Below are positions 1 through 7,059 of a stretch of 17,419 nt of DNA, piece after piece. Where the stretch lies: assembly GCA_023391835.1 (NCBI GenBank), contig JAEWAE010000080.1, positions 1-17,419 on the forward strand, read 5' to 3'. Every line of letters begins with the position of its first letter. Position 1 is the stretch's first letter. The position numbers were made by a program, and so were the translations under genes. The notes below the pieces were generated by a model, which worked only from the letters and a program-made list of their open reading frames with translations, did not search any database and was not told where the DNA came from. The stretch is from Bacillota bacterium. Lineage in GTDB: Bacteria; Bacillota; Clostridia; Oscillospirales; Ethanoligenentaceae.

Positions 1-726
1 GATGCCATGGCGCACGCCGCGGCGCTGCCGGGGCTGGCAACGGAAGGGGTTTTTACCCACTTCGCGGTGTCGGATGAGCCGGATAATCCCTTCACCCGCG
101 TGCAGTACGGGCGCTTTACACGAGCCATCGAGCTTTGCGGCGAACGGGGCGTCCATTTTGCCATCCGCCATTGCTGCAACAGCGCCGGGCTGCTCAATTT
201 CCCCGATATGCAGCTGGATATGGTCCGCCCGGGCATTATCCTCTATGGTCTGACGCCGGCGGCCGGCATGCCCATGCCGATCCGGCTAAAGCCCGCGATG
301 GCCCTCAAGAGCGTGCTTTTCCAGACAAAGATCCTCACGGCCGACACGCCCGTCAGTTACGGCATGATTTACCGCACGCCTGCGGCGCGCACGCTGGGGA
401 CGGTCCCCATCGGATATGCCGATGGATTCTGCCGCTGCCTTTCCAACCGTGCCGACGTGCTGGTGGCGGGCCACCGGGCGCGGATCGTGGGCCGGGTGTG
501 CATGGATCAGTGTATGGCCGACGTGACGGAAATCTCCGACGCGCGGACCGGCAGCGAAGTGACGGTTATCGGCCGCGACGGCGGGGAAGAGATCACCGCC
601 GAAGAATTCGCCGCCTGGAACGGCACCATCAACTATGAGGTGGTGTGTCTGATCGGCAAACGGGTGCCGCGGGTGTTTTATAAAGACGGTAAAAAGGCGG
701 GAGTGCGCGACTATATCCTGCCCTGA
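1..726 (+). CDS. alr: alanine racemase, C-terminal part (5' end cut by window)
   Basis: PLP-dependent enzyme that interconverts L- and D-alanine in the cytoplasm, supplying D-Ala for peptidoglycan. The reading frame is open from base 1, so the N-terminal PLP-lysine region lies outside the window; the ATG at 7 is internal. Visible family landmarks are the barrel segment EGVFTHFAVSDEPDNPF, HCCNSAGLLNFPD (the H..NSA phosphate-binding region), VRPGIILYG, VSYGMIYRT (holding the catalytic tyrosine of the C-terminal beta domain), VPIGYADGF, and VCMDQCMADVT near the substrate and carboxylate site. About 241 residues of a usual 370-390 are present. It ends in TGA, 32 bp before the metallophosphoesterase gene on the same strand, so the two are probably co-transcribed. 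Family assignment is firm; whether it is a biosynthetic (alr) or catabolic (dadX) type cannot be told. Confidence 0.95.
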   Translation, partial: DAMAHAAALPGLATEGVFTHFAVSDEPDNPFTRVQYGRFTRAIELCGERGVHFAIRHCCNSAGLLNFPDMQLDMVRPGIILYGLTPAAGMPMPIRLKPAMALKSVLFQTKILTADTPVSYGMIYRTPAARTLGTVPIGYADGFCRCLSNRADVLVAGHRARIVGRVCMDQCMADVTEISDARTGSEVTVIGRDGGEEITAEEFAAWNGTINYEVVCLIGKRVPRVFYKDGKKAGVRDYILP

Positions 727-758
727 CGGCGGCATCTGACAAAAAGGGGATATTCACC

Positions 759-1424
759 ATGCTACTAGTGACCGGCGATGTCCATGCGGATATGGACGAT
801 TTTCGCAAAAGGCCTTTCGGGAGGATTCGGAAAAACGACTGTGTCCTTGTCTGCGGCGATTTCGGAATCCTATGGGATGGCGGCCGGGAGGAAAAAAAGG
901 AGATCGTCCGGCTGGGCCGCCGGAAATACCACACGCTTTTCATCGATGGCGCCCACGAGAATTTCGACCTGCTCGAGTCCTACCCGGTGACGGAATGGAA
1001 CGGCGGGAAGGTGCGGGTCATCAGCGGCAACCTGCTCTATCTCATGCGGGGGCAGGTCTATACCATCGGCGGGCGGAAAGTTTTCACCTTCGGCGGGGGA
1101 GAAAGCCCCGACCGGCAGTACCGTGCGGAGCACCGCACCTGGTGGCCGCAGGAAATGCCCACCGAGCCGGAAATGGCCGAGGGGCTGCGGAACCTGGAGG
1201 AAAACGGCTGGCTGGTGGATTACATAGTGACCCATGAAGCACCGACCGGATTCAAGCACTTGCTGGAAGAGGACGACGAGGATTTTAACCGCCTGAACGT
1301 TTATCTGGAGCGGGTGCACGAGCAGTGCCGGTTCAAACGCTGGATTTTTGCGAACTATCATGTCAACAAGCGCATGTCTTCCGACACGGAGGCCGTATTC
1401 GACGGGGTCGTCCGTCTGGAATAG
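759..1424 (+). CDS. small calcineurin-like metallophosphoesterase with altered metal site
   Basis: A 221-residue soluble protein of the calcineurin-like phosphoesterase fold; the substrate is unknown. Motif I is GDVH (Asp7, His9), motif II GD (Asp34), motif III reads GAHE (64-67) where GNHE is expected, motif IV THE (His159), and motif V reads ANYH (198-201) where GHxH is expected. By comparison with Mre11-type enzymes, the Asn of GNHE and the first His of GHxH both bind the second metal, so that site has lost two ligands, while the first-metal ligands Asp7, His9, Asp34 and His201 remain. The start is ATG 759 with an AAAAAGGGGA ribosome binding site 8 bp upstream. No signal peptide or membrane segment is seen. 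It follows alr by 32 bp and is followed by a strong terminator at 1440-1466. The fold call is secure; activity is uncertain. Confidence 0.85.
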   Translation: MLLVTGDVHADMDDFRKRPFGRIRKNDCVLVCGDFGILWDGGREEKKEIVRLGRRKYHTLFIDGAHENFDLLESYPVTEWNGGKVRVISGNLLYLMRGQVYTIGGRKVFTFGGGESPDRQYRAEHRTWWPQEMPTEPEMAEGLRNLEENGWLVDYIVTHEAPTGFKHLLEEDDEDFNRLNVYLERVHEQCRFKRWIFANYHVNKRMSSDTEAVFDGVVRLE

Positions 1425-1439
1425 GCTGTGCCTTTTATG

Positions 1440-1466
1440 GCGCCCGGAGTTCCCGGGCGCTTTTTT
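1440..1466 (+). terminator. intrinsic terminator after the alr-phosphoesterase unit
   Basis: Perfect 8-bp GC stem, gcgcccgg (1440-1447) with ccgggcgc (1453-1460), a 5-nt loop, then six T (1461-1466). It starts 16 bp after the phosphoesterase stop and ends 43 bp before the leuA ATG, so it could also act as a leader attenuator for leuA. Confidence 0.85.
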
Positions 1467-1509
1467 GGCCCGCAACGGCTGTGCCGCCGGGCCGGAAAGG
1501 GGAATCCCT

Positions 1510-3225
1510 ATGAAACCTGGCCACCGATACACGCCGTTCCCCGGGGTGCCCATCCGGGAGCGCCGCTGGCCTTCCCGCAAGCTCGACCGTGCGCCGGTGT
1601 GGTGCAGCGTCGATCTGCGCGACGGCAATCAGGCGCTGCCGGAGCCGATGAATCCGGAAGAAAAGCGGATGCTTTTCAACACGCTGGTGGGCGTGGGCTT
1701 CCGGGAAATCGAGGTGGGCTTCCCCTCCGCATCCGACACCGAATTTGACGCCGTGCGCATGCTCATTGAGGAAGGGGATATTCCCGACGACGTCACCATC
1801 CAGGTGCTGGTGCCGGCGCGGGAAAAGCTCATCGACCGCACGTTTGAGGCCATCCGCGGGGTAAAGCGCGCCATCGTGCACTTTTACAATCCCACGTCGG
1901 CGCTGCAGCGCAAAGTGGTTTTTGAGCGGGATATGACCGGCATCATCGACATGGCCGTGGGCGCCGCCCGGCAGATCCGGGAGCTGGCCGGCTCGCTGGG
2001 GGGCGGCACCCGTCTGCGGTTTGAGTATTCGCCCGAAAGTTTCACCGGCACCGAGCCGGAAAACGCGCTGGAAATTTGCCGCCGGGTGATGGATGAGCTG
2101 GGCGCCACCGCCGAGCGGCCGATGATACTCGACCTGCCCGCCACGGTCGAAAGCAGCACCCCCAACGGCTACGCCGACCAGATCGAGTATTTCGTCACCC
2201 ATCTGCCCGGGCGGGAGCGGGCCGTCATCAGCCTGCACCCTCACAACGACCGCGGCACCGCCGTGGCGGCCGCCGAGCTGGGGCTGCTGGCCGGCGGCCA
2301 GCGGGTGGAAGGCACGCTTTTCGGCAACGGGGAGCGCACTGGCAACGTGGATCTGGTGACGCTGGCGCTGAATCTGTATACCCAGGGTGTGGACCCGGGA
2401 CTGGATTTTTCAAAACTGCGCGCCGTACGGGATGTCTATGAGTCGGTGACCAAGCTGAAGGTGCCGCCCCGGCACCCCTATGCCGGGGATCTGGTATTCA
2501 CGGCCTTTTCCGGTGCCCATCAGGATGCCATCCGGAAAGGGCTGGAATATATGCGCCGGTCGGGCACAGACTATTGGGCAGTCCCTTACCTGCCTGTGGA
2601 CCCGGCGGATCTCGGCCGGGATTATGAGCCCATCGTGCGCATCAACAGTCAGTCGGGCAAGGGCGGGGCGGCCTTTGTGCTCCGTACGGCCTTCGGCTAT
2701 CAGATTCCCCCGGCTATGCAGCCCCAGTTCGGCGAGGCGGTGAAGGCGGTCTGCGACCGCACGGGCCGGGAGCTGCTGCCGAAGGATGTGCTCGCGCTTT
2801 TCCGTGAGCTCTATTTTGCCGACGAGCCCTGCCGGCTGACCGGCTATCGGCTGTCTCACGGCGTCGGGCGGTCGGGGGCGCCCACCGTCACCTTCCGGGG
2901 CACCGTGCGGCTGGGTGAGCGGGAAATCCGCCTCAGCAGCGGCGGCAACGGCCCTATCGACGCCTTTTTCCGTGCGCTGCGGGCGGCGGGCATGGACGCC
3001 GGCTGCACGTTCGTCACTTACAGCGAGCAGGCCGTTTCGGCGGGCTCCGATTCCCGTGCGGTGGCCTATGTGCATCTGCGCGGCCCGGAGGGCGCGGATC
3101 TTTTCGGCGCGGGCGAGGACGACGACATCAGCGTGGCTTCCATGCGGGCGGTGCTTTCGGCCGTCAACCGCTGCCGGCGGCGGCCGGGCGGGGAAAATGG
3201 CACCGGATTTGCGGAATCGTTTTGA
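1510..3225 (+). CDS. leuA: 2-isopropylmalate synthase
   Basis: Condenses acetyl-CoA with 2-ketoisovalerate, the first committed step of leucine synthesis, in the cytoplasm. The 571-residue protein has the long actinobacterial-type LeuA layout: a TIM barrel opening with DLRDGNQAL (35-43), EVGFPSAS, metal-binding HPHND (243-247), GNGERTGN (272-279), a linker subdomain with INSQSGKGG (378-386), and a C-terminal LeuA dimer/leucine-feedback domain from about 436, with GGNGPIDAFF (478-487). I chose ATG 1510, which has GGAAAGGGGA upstream; the frame is open further back to 1348, but that overlaps the phosphoesterase and reads through the terminator stem. Other leucine or BCAA genes are not adjacent. 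The stop codon lies inside the -35 box of a downstream promoter. Function is well supported. Confidence 0.95.
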   Translation: MKPGHRYTPFPGVPIRERRWPSRKLDRAPVWCSVDLRDGNQALPEPMNPEEKRMLFNTLVGVGFREIEVGFPSASDTEFDAVRMLIEEGDIPDDVTIQVLVPAREKLIDRTFEAIRGVKRAIVHFYNPTSALQRKVVFERDMTGIIDMAVGAARQIRELAGSLGGGTRLRFEYSPESFTGTEPENALEICRRVMDELGATAERPMILDLPATVESSTPNGYADQIEYFVTHLPGRERAVISLHPHNDRGTAVAAAELGLLAGGQRVEGTLFGNGERTGNVDLVTLALNLYTQGVDPGLDFSKLRAVRDVYESVTKLKVPPRHPYAGDLVFTAFSGAHQDAIRKGLEYMRRSGTDYWAVPYLPVDPADLGRDYEPIVRINSQSGKGGAAFVLRTAFGYQIPPAMQPQFGEAVKAVCDRTGRELLPKDVLALFRELYFADEPCRLTGYRLSHGVGRSGAPTVTFRGTVRLGEREIRLSSGGNGPIDAFFRALRAAGMDAGCTFVTYSEQAVSAGSDSRAVAYVHLRGPEGADLFGAGEDDDISVASMRAVLSAVNRCRRRPGGENGTGFAESF

Positions 3226-3250
3226 CATTTCCAATGGGAAATAGTACAAT
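3222..3250 (+). promoter_or_regulatory. sigma-A-type promoter overlapping the leuA stop codon
   Basis: TTGACA (3222-3227), 17-bp spacer, TACAAT (3245-3250): eleven of twelve consensus positions. The leuA TGA (3223-3225) is part of the -35 box. Predicted start is near 3257, about 258 nt before the DUF975 start codon. Confidence 0.75.
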
Positions 3251-3283
3251 TAACCACAGATTGATTCGCTTTATGTGCGGAAT

Positions 3284-3409
3284 CCAAGGTCTTGTCTGTT
3301 TCGGCTGAGTCGGCTCCCAGCCGTGTGAGAAAATGCTTCTGTTTGTTTCCTGCCGGGTGCGGTTTTATCCTGGGGACTCGGCAACATTTCATGCGGAGAC
3401 AAGGCTTGG
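3284..3409 (+). ncRNA. candidate structured RNA or 5' leader, family not identified
   Basis: Downstream of the promoter at 3222-3250 is a long-range stem: ccaaggtcttgtct (3284-3297) pairs with agacaaggcttgg (3397-3409) over about 13 bp, with one bulge and one G-U pair. Inside it gagtc (3307-3311) can pair with gactc (3375-3379), continued by cccag (3316-3320) with ctggg (3370-3374). Alternatives are cggctg/cagccg (3302-3307 with 3318-3323) and tgccg/cggca (3351-3355 with 3379-3383). A closed extended hairpin of this size recalls 6S-like RNA, but no family-defining sequence is recognised. It may instead be a regulatory leader for the DUF975 gene. No terminator separates it from that gene. Region 3410-3514 is GC-rich and otherwise holds only the ribosome binding site. 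Confidence 0.35.
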
Positions 3410-3514
3410 CAATCGAAAATCGGTTCCTCTTCCCGCGCGGCGCGCCGGCGGAGGATTTGCAGTGGAAACGGGCAGCGGTGCGGCCGGCCCGCGTCCGGGT
3501 GGAGGAGGTTCCCC

Positions 3515-4351
3515 ATGTCTCGAATTCGGTTTCAGGCAAAAGAAAATGGACGGGCGATGCTCCGAGGGAAATGGATGCAGGCCATTGGTATCCTGCTGAT
3601 CCTCGGCGCCATGACGGTGGGGCTTAATCTGCTGGAGGATCGGTATCGCGCGGCCTTCAATATTCCGCTGCTGTCGGGTGAGTGGCAATATAATCTAAGC
3701 CCGGCGTCGCTGATTATCACGGGGCTTTTCGCCGTGCTGGGCATCCTTTTCACCCAGCCGCTGATTATGGGCCAGACGGAATGGTACTGGAATCTTTCCG
3801 GCGGGGAAGAGGTGCACGTGGGGGATGTGTTCGGCTGGTTCGGCTCCCTGCGGCTGTATCTCAAAAGCATCTGGCTGTGGGTGAATCTTTTCGTGCGCTA
3901 CCTGCTGTGGGCAGTGGCGCTCTGCGCAGTGCCATACGGATGCATTCTGGTTTCAGTCTTTTACTTGCTGCCGCGGCGCAGCGAGACCTTCTATCTGATG
4001 GCGGCGGCGTTTTTGCTCGTCTTCGGCTGTCTGCTGCTGGTGGTGGCCATCTTAATGCTGCTGTATGTAGCGATGCGGTATTTCCTGGCACCCTATCTGC
4101 TGGTGGAGGACAGCACCCGTCCGGTTGGCAAGATCATCCGCGACTCGGTGCACTTTTCCCGCAAATACCGCTGGGAGCTTGTGAAATTCGTGCTTTCGTA
4201 CATTCTGTGGTTTATCACCTGTTACTTCGTGCTGCCGGCACTTTATGTGATGCCGTACTTCTTCTCTTCCAGCGCCGTGCTGGCCCGGCACATCATTTAC
4301 ACCGCCCGGGCGGAGCAGGCCGCAGGAGTGCCTCCTGCCGCGGCGGAGTGA
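3515..4351 (+). CDS. DUF975-type integral membrane protein
   Basis: A 278-residue hydrophobic protein of unknown function. Membrane segments are likely at about 22-40, 63-84, 119-152 (probably two), 159-187 and 222-250. The N-terminus has the short basic lead (ENGRAMLRGKWMQAI) typical of DUF975 proteins, and the MRYFLAPYLLVED ... IIRDSVHFSRKYRWELVKFVLSYILWFI stretch (187-234) matches the family pattern of an amphipathic 'S..MKGNK' loop before the last helix. The tail (265-278) is Ala/Pro-rich. ATG 3515 has GGAGGAGG (3501-3508) six bases upstream. The gene appears to be transcribed alone from the promoter at the leuA stop, with a long structured leader. The family call comes from pattern memory; the function is unknown, and a conserved membrane protein with no assigned role is the safe alternative. 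Confidence 0.75.
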   Translation: MSRIRFQAKENGRAMLRGKWMQAIGILLILGAMTVGLNLLEDRYRAAFNIPLLSGEWQYNLSPASLIITGLFAVLGILFTQPLIMGQTEWYWNLSGGEEVHVGDVFGWFGSLRLYLKSIWLWVNLFVRYLLWAVALCAVPYGCILVSVFYLLPRRSETFYLMAAAFLLVFGCLLLVVAILMLLYVAMRYFLAPYLLVEDSTRPVGKIIRDSVHFSRKYRWELVKFVLSYILWFITCYFVLPALYVMPYFFSSSAVLARHIIYTARAEQAAGVPPAAAE

Positions 4352-4453
4352 AGCGGCCCGGCCGTATGGGGCGCGTCTGGTCGGCTGATTTATTTGCCTG
4401 CGGGCATATTCCGCGTCGCTTTGGATCAGCGGCATTTTACACCGTGATCGGTT

Positions 4454-4486
4454 CGGGCGGGTCCCTTTGAGGGGACCCGCCCGTTT
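4454..4486 (+). terminator. terminator-like hairpin after the DUF975 gene
   Basis: Perfect 12-bp stem, cgggcgggtccc (4454-4465) with gggacccgcccg (4472-4483), 6-nt loop, followed by only three T. Very stable but with a weak U-tract. It lies in the 243-bp convergent gap between the DUF975 gene and gapA. Confidence 0.6.
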
Positions 4487-4499
4487 GCGGTATACGGAT

Positions 4500-4540
4500 G
4501 CAAAAATCCGCCCCCGCCAAACGGCGGGAGCGGATTTTGC
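4500..4540 (-). terminator. gapA terminator, probably bidirectional
   Basis: Long stem: gcaaaaatccgc (4500-4511) pairs with gcggattttgc (4530-4540) with one bulged A, extended by ccgcc/ggcgg (4514-4518 with 4523-4527) and loop aaac. On the minus strand the closing arm reads GCGGATTTTTGC, giving a T-run after the GC core. On the plus strand it gives TTTT. It lies 55 bp beyond the gapA stop. Confidence 0.7.
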
Positions 4541-4594
4541 GTTGCCGTAAAGAAACGACCGAAAACTATTCTGTCAGAATTACTCTGCCGGAAT

Positions 4595-5614
4595 TTATTC
4601 TGCGTCGACCTTCGCCATGTGCTGGATCAGGTCGAGCACTTTGTTGGAATAGCCCCACTCGTTGTCGTACCAGGAAACCAGCTTGACAAACGTCGGGTTG
4701 AGCATAATGCCGGCCTTTTGGTCGAAAATGGAGGTACGGGGATCGCTGAGGAAGTCGCTCGAAACCACGTCCTCGTCGGTGTAGCCCATGATGCCCTTCA
4801 TGTAGGTCTCGGAAGCTTCCTTGACCGCGGCGCAGATATCCTCATAGGTGGTCTCTTTGGCCAGACGGACGGTCAGATCCACGACGGACACATCCAGCGT
4901 AGGCACGCGGAAGGACATGCCGGTCAGCTTGCCCTTCAGATCCGGAATGACCAGCGCACAGGCCTTGGCCGCACCGGTGGAGGAAGGGATGATGTTGTTG
5001 GCCGCCGCACGGCCGCCGCGCCAATCCTTCTTGGAGGGGCCGTCAACCGTTTTCTGGGTCGCGGTGGTGGAATGGACGGTCGTCATCAGGCCTTCCACAA
5101 TGCCGAACTTGTCATTGATGATCTTGGCAAGCGGAGCCAGGCAGTTGGTGGTGCAGGAGGCGTTGGACACGACCTTCATGTCCTTAGTGTACTTGTCGAG
5201 GTTGACGCCGCAGACAAAAGTCGGGGTTTCCTTATCCTTCGCAGGAGCGGAAATAACGACCTTCTTGGCGCCGCCCTTGAAGTGAGCCGAGGCCTTCTCG
5301 GTGGTGGTGAAGACGCCGGTCGATTCCACGACATACTCCGCGCCGCAGGCACTCCACGGAATGAGGGCGGGATCTTTTTCCGCATAGACCGTGATCGCGC
5401 GGCCGTTGACAACGAGCTTGCCGTCTTCGGTGGTGACGGTGCCGTTGAAATGACCGTGCATGGAGTCATACTTCACCATATATACCATATAATCGGCGCT
5501 GATAAAGGGGTCGTTGATACCCACGATATCATAGAGATCGGGGTGTTCCGTGGCGGCCCGGAAAACAAGCCGGCCGATGCGGCCGAAGCCGTTGATACCA
5601 ATTTTAATGCCCAT
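4595..5614 (-). CDS. gapA: glyceraldehyde-3-phosphate dehydrogenase, type I
   Basis: Oxidises and phosphorylates glyceraldehyde-3-phosphate to 1,3-bisphosphoglycerate with NAD in glycolysis. The protein has 339 residues, the usual length. It shows the Rossmann start GINGFGRIGR (6-15), GIND (32-35; an Asp here fits NAD preference), ESTG (97-100), the active-site SNASCTTNCLAP (150-161) with catalytic Cys154, His181 in TTVHSTTATQK, the GRAAANNIIPSSTGAAKA phosphate-binding loop (201-218), and SWYDNEWGYSN near the C-terminus. I place the start at ATG 5614 because GGAGGT lies 7 bp upstream and the family begins there; an in-frame ATG at 5647 adds eleven residues and overlaps that ribosome binding site. 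Monocistronic, with a promoter at 5652-5680 and a hairpin terminator at 4500-4540. No cggR or pgk is adjacent. Confidence 0.97.
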   Translation of the reverse strand: MGIKIGINGFGRIGRLVFRAATEHPDLYDIVGINDPFISADYMVYMVKYDSMHGHFNGTVTTEDGKLVVNGRAITVYAEKDPALIPWSACGAEYVVESTGVFTTTEKASAHFKGGAKKVVISAPAKDKETPTFVCGVNLDKYTKDMKVVSNASCTTNCLAPLAKIINDKFGIVEGLMTTVHSTTATQKTVDGPSKKDWRGGRAAANNIIPSSTGAAKACALVIPDLKGKLTGMSFRVPTLDVSVVDLTVRLAKETTYEDICAAVKEASETYMKGIMGYTDEDVVSSDFLSDPRTSIFDQKAGIMLNPTFVKLVSWYDNEWGYSNKVLDLIQHMAKVDAE

Positions 5615-5651
5615 AGATTCAACCTCCATTATAATAATTGGCAACATGTTT

Positions 5652-5680
5652 ATTTTATATCAAAATGCAGACTTTTACAA
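5652..5680 (-). promoter_or_regulatory. probable gapA promoter
   Basis: Read on the minus strand: TTGTAA (5680-5675), 17-bp spacer, TAAAAT (5657-5652), with an overlapping TATAAA two bases upstream. Predicted start is near 5645, giving a leader of about 30 nt ahead of the gapA ATG. Confidence 0.55.
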
Positions 5681-5773
5681 GGCGTCGGGCGATTTTTATC
5701 GATTTATCTATTTTGTGCAACCGCTGCCCCGGATAACTGGAGTATTACCGAGACAAAACAGGAAGACTGGTCG

Positions 5774-5801
5774 TTTACTTCTATTGTTGGCATGGTATAA
5801 T
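5774..5801 (+). promoter_or_regulatory. extended -10 promoter for the histidine kinase
   Basis: TTTACT (5774-5779), 16-bp spacer, perfect TATAAT (5796-5801) preceded by TGG (5793-5795), an extended -10. Predicted start is near 5808, about 100 nt before the kinase start codon. It diverges from the gapA promoter. Confidence 0.65.
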
Positions 5802-5807
5802 AAAAGT

Positions 5808-5910
5808 AACTCACGGTAGGGTGGAACCTTTGACAATCGGGAAAACCGCAAAGCCGCCGTACGGCGCCGGGTAAACGCCCCCAAAAATCCAGCTAGAAGG
5901 ATGTGCTGAA
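5808..5910 (+). promoter_or_regulatory. untranslated leader of the histidine kinase gene, possibly structured
   Basis: A leader of about 100 nt with a small GNRA-like hairpin (cgg-gaaaa-ccg, 5838-5848), then CGCAAAGCC-like sequence (5848-5855), a 12-bp perfect palindrome cgccgtacggcg (5855-5866), and a GCCGGGTAAAC stretch. The CGCAAAGCC and GCCGGGT elements recall pieces of c-di-GMP-I (GEMM) riboswitches, but the matching 5' GGCAAACC strand is missing, so I do not call it one. The ribosome binding site AGAAGGA is at 5895-5901. Confidence 0.3.
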
Positions 5911-7047
5911 ATGCGCTTGGAAGAATTGCAGGCGGAAGCCTCCGGACTTTTCGGGAACGCCGATTTGCCGCTGGCCGTTACGGACGAGAGCCTGCAGGTC
6001 GTTTGGGCGAACGATTACGCCGCGCGACGTTTTCCGGACCTGAAATTTACCGACGGGCTGCTGCGTGTGATTGGACGCAAAGACTGGGACGGTGTGCTCG
6101 GGCAGATCCGTCACGGATGTATGCAGGTCGTCGGCAGAGAAAGCGGGATGCTGGAGCTTTCGAGAATCCTGCTGCTGCCAGTGATGGACCCCGAACTGGT
6201 GGGGTGCGTTGCCGTTTTTATTTTCAATTTCGCAGCCCCCACGGATATGGGGGTCGACCCGAGCCAGCAGAGCCGGGTGGTCGATTCGTTTTCCCACGCC
6301 TACCGGATGCCGCTGACGATTATTTTTTCTACGCTGGGGCTGATGGTGCGCCATGCCGAATGCAACGACACGATGAAATCCTATATCAAGCTCATCACCC
6401 AGAATTGCTACCGCCTTTACCGTACGCTCAACAATCTGACCGAGATCACACGCCTAGCGGGCGGCGGAGCGGAGCTGCACCTCAAAAACGGCAATATCAC
6501 GGATTATGTGCGCAACCTGTGCCGCGCGGCGGGCATCCTCACCGCGTCGGTGGGGGTGCCGCTGCAATGCGACGTACCCGAGAGGAAGATTGTGACGTCC
6601 TTTGACCCCGACAGGCTGTCGTCGGTATTTTTCAACCTTTTTTCCAACGCATGCAAATACACCCGCGAGGGCAATCATATCCGTGTGCGGGTGGAAGAGA
6701 CGGGGCGGAACGTGCAGATCACCGTGGCCGACAGCGGGCTGGGAATTCCGCCCGACACGCTGGAACATGTGTTCGACGCCTATTATTCCCGCGATCCGGA
6801 TGGCCGCCCTTATGGCAGCGGCGGGCTGGGGCTTTCCATCGCGCAGTATATCATCCGGCTCCACGGCGGCACCATCGCGGTGCAGAGCCGGGAAGAGATC
6901 GGCACGACGGTGGCTTTCACGCTGCCGGTCACGACGAATCCGGATCTGCCGGATTATGTGGCGGCCAACAGCGTGGATTATCTTTCCGACCGGTTTTCGG
7001 CTCTGTATATCGAAATGTCGGATGTGTGCGGCTCCCCGATGCCGTGA
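5911..7047 (+). CDS. soluble sensor histidine kinase, orphan
   Basis: A 378-residue cytoplasmic kinase with no transmembrane segment. Residues about 8-110 look like a degenerate PAS-type sensor domain (LAVTDESLQVVWANDYAARRF). The dimerisation/phospho-acceptor segment is SFSHAYRMPLT (126-136), with His129 as the acceptor, where the usual motif is SHELRTPL. The HATPase domain has the N box NLFSNACKYT (242-251), G1 box DSGLGIP (274-280) and G2 box GSGGLGLS (302-309). Ala130 replaces the acidic residue that normally follows the His. A 38-residue tail (341-378) follows the ATPase domain. ATG 5911 has AGAAGGA nine bases upstream. No response regulator is adjacent: its neighbours are divergent gapA and the convergent radical SAM gene. 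Kinase class is secure; signal and partner are unknown. Confidence 0.88.
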   Translation: MRLEELQAEASGLFGNADLPLAVTDESLQVVWANDYAARRFPDLKFTDGLLRVIGRKDWDGVLGQIRHGCMQVVGRESGMLELSRILLLPVMDPELVGCVAVFIFNFAAPTDMGVDPSQQSRVVDSFSHAYRMPLTIIFSTLGLMVRHAECNDTMKSYIKLITQNCYRLYRTLNNLTEITRLAGGGAELHLKNGNITDYVRNLCRAAGILTASVGVPLQCDVPERKIVTSFDPDRLSSVFFNLFSNACKYTREGNHIRVRVEETGRNVQITVADSGLGIPPDTLEHVFDAYYSRDPDGRPYGSGGLGLSIAQYIIRLHGGTIAVQSREEIGTTVAFTLPVTTNPDLPDYVAANSVDYLSDRFSALYIEMSDVCGSPMP

Positions 7048-7059
7048 CATCTTTGCATG

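Noticed and set aside
1348..1509. N-terminal extension of LeuA back to 1348
   Set aside because: It would overlap the phosphoesterase gene and translate through a GC terminator stem; the ATG at 1510 has a good ribosome binding site and family-like start.
3240..3514. Known riboswitch upstream of the DUF975 gene (T-box, c-di-AMP ydaO, cobalamin, TPP, c-di-GMP)
   Set aside because: None of the conserved core sequences of these classes could be found by eye, so only an unidentified structured RNA is reported.
5615..5647. Upstream ATG at 5647 adding eleven residues to GapA
   Set aside because: The ribosome binding site GGAGGT would then be inside the coding region, and the family starts at the MGIKIGINGFGRIGR position.
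4619..5800. Plus-strand open frame of 393 codons opposite gapA
   Set aside because: It lies antisense to a certain gapA, has no ribosome binding site and no recognisable domain; its composition is what a reversed GC-rich gene gives.
5821..5874. 17-codon GTG-started leader ORF upstream of the histidine kinase
   Set aside because: The only AGG-like sequence directly abuts the GTG, too close for initiation, and the peptide shows no attenuation-type codon run.
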